In this document: positions 7,831-12,504 of the stretch, in pieces | How positions within the stretch are numbered: the first letter of the stretch is position 1 | How the letters are laid out: each line of letters begins with the position of its first letter | Assembly (NCBI GenBank): GCA_004325065.1 | Contig: PITI01000433.1 | Span: 1 to 12,504 of the forward strand | From: Hamiltosporidium magnivora | Taxonomy: Eukaryota; Microsporidia; Dubosqiidae | Direction of reading: 5' to 3' | Length of the DNA: 12,504 nucleotides | Notes under the pieces: generated by a model | Databases searched by the model: none | What the model was told of the DNA's origin: nothing | Seen by the model: only the letters and a program-made list of their open reading frames with translations | Program-made: the position numbers and the translations under genes

Positions 7831-8420
7831 ATATAAAGGTTGATAAAAAGGAAGAAATGATTATCCAATGATAAGCTCATTAAATGCGATGTTTTTAATG
7901 CCTAATATCAATTCTATGTATTTGTTTCAAAAATAATTTATGTTTGAAATCACTAAAACAAAATAATGAAATAGCTGATTATAGGTACGAATGAACAAAT
8001 TATTTTAAAATTTCAGTAAGTTTTTAATCGCTAAAAATAAATTAAATGAAAGTTTTATGAAATTAAGTATTAAAAAGGAGTTGACATATAATTTCTACAA
8101 ATAGGAGTTTAGCAGAACTTTTAAGATTTCTAATACAAATTAAAATTGTGTAAAGAAAATAAAAGTTTTGATTTGTTTGTAAAGTAAAAGTGTTCTAGTG
8201 TTTTAAAAAAGAATAAAAAGAATTTTTAACTGTTCTACGAAACTTTTTTGAAAGCTCGAAGAAAGAATTTTTATCAGTTAATAATTTGACTTTTCTTTTA
8301 AAAACCCAACCTTTTTCTATAAATCAAATACTTGTTTTAAATATCCAACAAGTGATTCCAAATATTTGCCATTTTATATCAAATTTCTCCTTAATCATTT
8401 AAGTACGTTTTTAATTATTT
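7831..8420. other. Intergenic region upstream of the membrane-protein gene
   Basis: Nothing gene-like could be supported. A 13-base string TAAAAAGGAGTTG at 8071-8083 recurs at 10490-10502, the only exact shared string with several G that I noticed. Its meaning is unclear. Any integrase remnant that should follow the second reverse transcriptase fossil is not recognisable here. Confidence 0.3.
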
Positions 8421-8449
8421 TTATATAATATAGAAATTTTGACAGCCCC
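8421..8449 (+). promoter_or_regulatory. Putative start-proximal promoter: TATA-like stretch and C-run
   Basis: A TATA-like stretch (TTATATAATATA, 8421-8432) lies about 20-30 bp before the ATG at 8451. A CCCC run at 8446-8449 sits one base before that ATG. Short C-rich motifs immediately upstream of start codons are described for many microsporidian genes. TATA-like strings are abundant in this DNA, so the C-run is the more telling part. Confidence 0.45.
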
Positions 8450-8450
8450 A

Positions 8451-10208
8451 ATGTCTTTTCTTGTGATTTTACAACTTATTACAAATTTTGGTATATCAGC
8501 GACAGCACCACAAACACCACCTGTAGCACAACCACAATTGAATCAAGAGAAAGTTTGCAGTTTAGTAGCTACATTTGAGCAACAAGATCCTCTGACAAAT
8601 AGAAACTTTCAATTGCTTTATTTGCCAACCATAGACTACAATTTAAACTGTGATATATCAATAATTATATCGGAAATGTTTCCAAATACAGATTTTGATG
8701 CCGTTTTTAATAAAAAAATCGAGCCTTTGGTGAGATTTTATTTCAGTTATGCAATGAAAGTCACAGAGCAATATTGCCATGAATTTTTGAAACGTTTTAT
8801 TGCATTTGTTTGTTATTTAACGTATTTTGATGAATTTCTTAAAAAAATTGATCAACCGCATATTGAATTCTGCCCGAATATCGAACTTTTATATAATATT
8901 GTCGCTTTCGCGGCTGCCTATAATCTTTCGAAAAGCAACAAGGAATTTGAGGAAAAATTTACCGAGTTTGAAATTAATACAATAATTTCCTTCGATAACA
9001 GTTTTCGATTAGGACGCGACTATGAACCCGAACGAAATGAAGAAGAAACTGAAGATTTTCTAAGAAGTAGAAGTATTTCTATAGGAATAAATGATATAAA
9101 TGCTGATATCGTAAATCAAAAAGATGTAGAATGTTTTTCGAAAGAAAAAACGGTTTTTTATGATATAAATACAAACAAATGGGCACATTTTATCTTGACA
9201 AGTTCTTTTGAAAGATTGTTTAGTATGTTTATTACATTAAAACATATTGAATTCAATAGACCGGAATATTCGGATGACTATGGGTATTTGGGTAAAAAAT
9301 GTAAACCAATATTTCTCGGTCTGTTTGGTTTTTTAGAAAAAACGGCAATTTGGATGCCTGATTTTTCATTTTTAACTTTAGAAATTGATGAGGTGAAAGC
9401 ATTTTACAATAAGTTTTTAAATTTATATGATCCGACTGCAAATAGGGGTGATTTAACCGTGGATGTTTTTATAGATGGTGTTTTGGATAAATCTATGGAA
9501 AAAAATACTAACGATGAATTTTTTTCACAAAGACTTATCAAACAGTGCTATGGTGATCTTTCGGCAGATGATTTAGAAAAAATGAGAAATTTCTTCAATA
9601 TTCTTTGTGGTATTAATAATAAGTATGAAATTTCAGTCATATCAGCACTTCTAAGTTTGAAAACAAGTTCAATTGTTACTTCGGATTTATATGAAAAAAT
9701 AATTAGAATGGTTTTTGAAATGCTTTTTTATATTAAAACATACTCTGAAGTACAAATGAAATCTTATTTTGAACCAAAAATTAAAAGATGTGTACATTTT
9801 GTAAAAAAAGAATTGATCGCTAAAGGATACAAATTTGATAACATAGAGGATCTCGCAGATATGAATAGAGAATATATTTCTGATACTGAATTAGAGGTTA
9901 TCTGTAGAGCTGCAGTGTATTCGAATGGATTTCTCTTTTGTAAAAATTCATTTGCAATCGAAACTATCCAACTTCTTCCAAAACTTGCATATACGGAAAG
10001 TTGGTTAAATGAGGCCATTTTAAGATTTATTACAACAGGGGAATCTTCGGAATATCCAATACACGAACCCATAATGGATAAAAACACCGTGAAGAAACAA
10101 AATCAAACAAATTGGTTTAGAATTGGTGTATTTACTGTTCTGTTGGGTTATACCATATCGTTAGTTATTTATTTATATTTCGTTATTCGATATTTTTACA
10201 AAAGATGA
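8451..10208 (+). CDS. Orphan type I membrane protein with signal peptide (585 residues)
   Basis: This is the only complete, undamaged gene. The ATG at 8451 is preferred over a TTG four codons earlier because it follows a C-run and gives a clean signal peptide: MSFLVILQLITNFGISATA, with likely cleavage after the small residues near position 19. A Pro/Gln-rich stretch follows. The body (about residues 30-550) has no recognised domain and is rich in Phe, Tyr, Asn, Asp and Glu, with about a dozen scattered Cys that could form disulfides outside the cytosol. A charged insert around residues 185-210 (EPERNEEETED then RSRSIS) is probably disordered. Residues about 558-579 (IGVFTVLLGYTISLVIYLYF) form one membrane helix, followed by the short basic tail RYFYKR. 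The predicted topology is exported N-terminus and single-pass anchor, facing the ER lumen, cell surface or spore wall. No introns, repeats or neighbours suggest a function. It may belong to a lineage-specific surface protein family. Confidence 0.9.
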   Translation: MSFLVILQLITNFGISATAPQTPPVAQPQLNQEKVCSLVATFEQQDPLTNRNFQLLYLPTIDYNLNCDISIIISEMFPNTDFDAVFNKKIEPLVRFYFSYAMKVTEQYCHEFLKRFIAFVCYLTYFDEFLKKIDQPHIEFCPNIELLYNIVAFAAAYNLSKSNKEFEEKFTEFEINTIISFDNSFRLGRDYEPERNEEETEDFLRSRSISIGINDINADIVNQKDVECFSKEKTVFYDINTNKWAHFILTSSFERLFSMFITLKHIEFNRPEYSDDYGYLGKKCKPIFLGLFGFLEKTAIWMPDFSFLTLEIDEVKAFYNKFLNLYDPTANRGDLTVDVFIDGVLDKSMEKNTNDEFFSQRLIKQCYGDLSADDLEKMRNFFNILCGINNKYEISVISALLSLKTSSIVTSDLYEKIIRMVFEMLFYIKTYSEVQMKSYFEPKIKRCVHFVKKELIAKGYKFDNIEDLADMNREYISDTELEVICRAAVYSNGFLFCKNSFAIETIQLLPKLAYTESWLNEAILRFITTGESSEYPIHEPIMDKNTVKKQNQTNWFRIGVFTVLLGYTISLVIYLYFVIRYFYKR

Positions 10209-10469
10209 TTTGTTAAATATTTATTATGAAGAGTAAAACAAGTATGTTCTAAAAAGTTTTTTTTTAATTGCGTGCTTATAGTATATTGTAGTTTTCTTTT
10301 TTTATCATTATAAATTACTTTCTAAATGTATTTTTTCTCATCAATAAAGAAAAAGATGCTATTTAGCTTTTAATTAGAATATTAACTATTTTTTGCATAT
10401 ATAGCATTTATTTGTTTATGGAATCAGCTATTTTCACGAATTTTTAAATACAAATAATATAAAATAAAT
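10209..10469. other. 3' flank of the membrane-protein gene
   Basis: An AATAAA at 10343-10348, about 135 bp after the stop codon, is a possible polyadenylation signal. A run of T precedes it around 10258-10265. No gene is visible. Confidence 0.3.
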
Positions 10470-11100
10470 GATTCGGAAACATTGGGCAATAAAAAGGAGT
10501 TGCGATATCTAGAATAACGTTTTTCTAAATGGCTACTTTCACTTTTCAATTTTTTTTTATATTGTTTAATAAAGATATTGTTAGTCGCATAAAAATGAAC
10601 TAGCAGTTTAAATTACTCAATGGTTATTCATTCATATCTATTTCTTTTTTCTGTAGCCTCGAATTCCAAATAAAAATCTTATAAATGCTTAAATGTCGAT
10701 ATTTTTGGTAAAAATTTCATTTTTCACAATATTATCGACAAAGGAATATTTTTGACTAAATATTTTGATTTAAAAATTATAAATTGATTCAAAAATTAGG
10801 AAAAAAAAGTCAAATTCATATCATAGATATAATAGAAAGGAGAGAATATACAAAGACAGCAAATACCGAAAAATACCCTTTATGAAATAATTTTGAACAT
10901 ATGTAGACAAATTTGATTTAGATACCAAGTTTAAAATCATAAACATAATATTTCTAAATTATCAAGCTTATTTTGACCAAAAAAAGTTTAGATGGCCCTA
11001 AATTCAAGTAAATAGTACTTGGAAACACAAAGTGCCCAAAAAAATGTAAATTTGGTTCCTTAGATCTTTCATTTTTAAAATTTAATTGTTGTGTAATGCC
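10470..11100 (+). pseudogene. Coding-like debris, possible retropepsin fossil
   Basis: The plus frame starting at 10470 gives protein-like stretches with few stops up to about 10785. Within it, CLNVDIFGKNFIFHNIIDKG (10686-10745) resembles a retroviral-type aspartic protease flap and active site, where D-T/S-G would stand at the final D-K-G. From about 10807 a frame one base later continues with YVDKFDLDTKFKIINIIF and related stretches of mixed composition. A gag-protease portion of a third Ty3/gypsy fossil is a possible reading, but the key Thr/Ser is missing and no zinc knuckle was found. Confidence in the family is low. Coding origin is somewhat more likely than not. Confidence 0.3.
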
Positions 11101-11129
11101 AACGAAATTTCTATTTAAGTTTAATTTTG

Positions 11130-11740
11130 TTGACAGAAATTTAATCTTTAAATTTTCTAAAAGAAAAATTCATTTTGTATAAAGTTAAAGAATGTTTCTT
11201 TTATCGGATTAAAATATTTAATTGTTCCTAAAACCTTTTAGATTTATAATTTTAGATAATAGTAAAGATTAGATAAAAATCATGAAGTAAGAATTCCTTC
11301 CCAAGATTTACTTCCAATATAGAAATAATAAACCCAATAGATATAGATTTTAAGGATTCATTTGATTTTTAGTACAAGTATGGTGCAGAGATATTAACTG
11401 TGTAATTACTAAGACGATATTATTAAAATCTATTTTAAAATATGACATAAGACAACGGGTATACGAGTAATAATTGAAGTACAGGAAGTTAGATTTTAAA
11501 TAAAAAAATTCGGAATATTTTCTTTGAATAGGTAAAGAGTTTCGAGTCAAGAATAAATGCTGATGAGAGAAGAGATGTATCGAAATATTTTATTTAGGTT
11601 TTAAATACCAAGAAAAGCTATACATCTATTAAAAATATGCTAATGAAAAGTGAAAATATCAATCAAAAAAACACCAAAATAAAGAACCCTAAGATGCAGA
11701 TAAAATATTACAAATCGAATTATGCGCTTAAAAGATAGAA
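11130..11740 (+). pseudogene. Coding-like debris of unknown family
   Basis: One plus frame (codon starts 11181, 11184 and so on) shows polar, charged translated stretches between stops, including FESRINADERRDVSKYF (11541-11591) and 46 uninterrupted codons at 11598-11738 rich in Lys, Asn and Ile. A DNG triplet around 11450 recalls an integrase motif, but the surrounding spacing is too short. A 66-codon frame on the opposite strand (11550-11350) overlaps it and looks accidental. I cannot name a family. Confidence 0.25.
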
Positions 11741-11837
11741 AATAAAATTTACAAAAAACTAAAATAAAGCAAGATATCAAAATGAAAAATGATTTAGTAA
11801 TAAATGTCACGGGCCAATAAACCCCCCTCCCATGTCC

Positions 11838-11996
11838 AATAGAACCCCGTTATTTCCTATAACCCCCCCCTTTATTTTCTAATAATTTATATACAGACAC
11901 CCTTTATTTTCTGGTGATTTATAGAACCCCCGTTATTTCTAATGATTTATAGAACCCCTTTATTTTCATATATTTTACCTAAAGCCCATATATTTG
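11838..11996. repeat. C-rich degenerate minisatellite, about 28 bp per unit
   Basis: Units end with a C-run then TTATTTTCT or a close variant. They lie at 11838-11858 (21 bp), 11859-11880 (22 bp), 11881-11912 (32 bp), 11913-11940 (28 bp), 11941-11968 (28 bp) and a decayed unit at 11969-11996 (28 bp). The best two share GATTTATAGAACCCC. A further C-rich stretch at 11811-11837 may be an older unit. All long C-runs are on the plus strand, so the minus strand is G-rich, which contrasts sharply with the surrounding DNA. Confidence 0.8.
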
Positions 11997-12180
11997 AAAA
12001 AAAGGAAGTGATTTTTTGTCTAAATATAATATGGGTCGCTTTAAAAAATGCATTTTAGTTTTTAACTTGAATTTCCCGCCAAAAAAAAATATTTCAAGTT
12101 TTGCCAGAATATAAAGTAAAACTTAAATAATAATACTAAAACAATAAAAAATGCTTTTTATAAATACAATGTAAACGAAA
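11997..12180. other. AT-rich spacer
   Basis: No gene or repeat is visible. It separates the C-rich minisatellite from the 3' end of the broken minus-strand gene at the right edge. Confidence 0.35.
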
Positions 12181-12504
12181 TTAAATACGTTTTAGTACGC
12201 CTCTAAAAACTATTCTTGTGTCACCATTATTTTTTTTTACTTCAATCATGTTGTTCATCAAAATAGCGGTAACTGTAAAAACCGAACTATCGTAAAAGAA
12301 TCAAAAGGTACTCTTTTAGTTTTAGTATTCATATCGAAGTCTTTTTTTTATTAAAACTTAATTTCCAATAGACAAATCTCTCTTGGTTTTATTCGAATCA
12401 TTGCTTTCTATAATTCTTTCTCTATACTTTTAGAAATGCTTAGAAATATCCGAACGAATCTTATTATCGATTTCAAGATCATCAGCTATTATAGTGGTTG
12501 TGGT
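12181..12504 (-). pseudogene. 3' end of a broken gene running in from beyond the right edge
   Basis: Reading the minus strand from the window end (12504) in one frame gives TIIADDLEIDNKIRSDISKH, a TAA, then KYRERIIESNDSNKTKRDLS. After a stop-rich patch comes FTVTAILMNNMIEVKKNNGD followed by TRIVFRGVLKRI, ending at TAA 12183-12181. The composition (Asp, Glu, Arg, Thr, Gly, Val) is far from random translation of this DNA. A neighbouring frame gives an alternative piece, MNTKTKRVPFDSFT, at about 12332, hinting at a small indel. The whole is best read as the C-terminal part of a recently damaged gene or transposon protein. Family unknown. Confidence 0.45.

Noticed and set aside
8439..8450. TTG start four codons upstream of the membrane-protein ATG
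   Set aside because: Eukaryotic initiation at TTG is unlikely, and the ATG at 8451 gives a clean signal peptide and follows a C-run.
9253..10087. Two minus-strand frames of 62 and 107 residues
   Set aside because: Both are antisense shadows within the intact membrane-protein gene.
11350..11550. 66-residue minus-strand frame
   Set aside because: No family features, and it overlaps plus-strand coding-like debris. Its length is compatible with chance.
1..12504. CRISPR array, bacterial operon, tRNA or rRNA genes
   Set aside because: No spaced direct repeats of CRISPR type, no Shine-Dalgarno sites or packed operons, and no cloverleaf or conserved rRNA string were found.

Overview
The window looks like AT-rich eukaryotic DNA from a compact, intron-poor parasite. 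A microsporidian with an expanded, transposon-laden genome is the best guess. Pointers are very low GC, no bacterial ribosome-binding sites, intron-free genes, a short C-run right before the ATG of the main gene, low-complexity tandem repeats inside a protein, and fossils of Ty3/gypsy and Mutator-like (MULE) elements, both known from microsporidia. This is inference from composition and content; no rRNA or other marker gene is present.

Layout: (1) 2-559, 3' part of a gene with 13-residue repeats and a possible TPR-like segment. (2) About 850-2040, minus strand, a heavily decayed MULE transposase. (3) About 2411-3300, minus strand, a decayed retroviral-type integrase. (4) About 3600-4960, plus strand, a decayed Ty3/gypsy reverse transcriptase-RNase H. 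(5) About 5081-5510, a short region open in several frames, unresolved. (6) 5910-6226, minus strand, an acidic protein gene broken by one frameshift, sharing a motif with the first gene. (7) 6249-6423, a (TTTCCTA)n array. (8) About 6720-7830, plus strand, a second reverse transcriptase-RNase H fossil. (9) 8451-10208, the only complete intact gene: a 585-residue protein with signal peptide and C-terminal membrane anchor. (10) About 10470-11740, coding-like debris, possibly retropepsin and more. (11) 11838-11996, a C-rich 28-bp minisatellite. (12) 12181-12504, minus strand, the end of another broken gene.

Only the 8451-10208 gene, and probably the 5'-truncated first gene, appear functional. The rest is mostly a transposon graveyard. 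The fossils were recognised by reading each strand in three frames and comparing motif order and spacing with remembered family patterns, with no database search. A notable trait is that several fossils keep one reading frame over 0.7-1.3 kb despite many stop codons. I found no convincing new multi-gene system. The most novel protein is the orphan membrane protein, and the most informative pattern is the manner of fossil decay.
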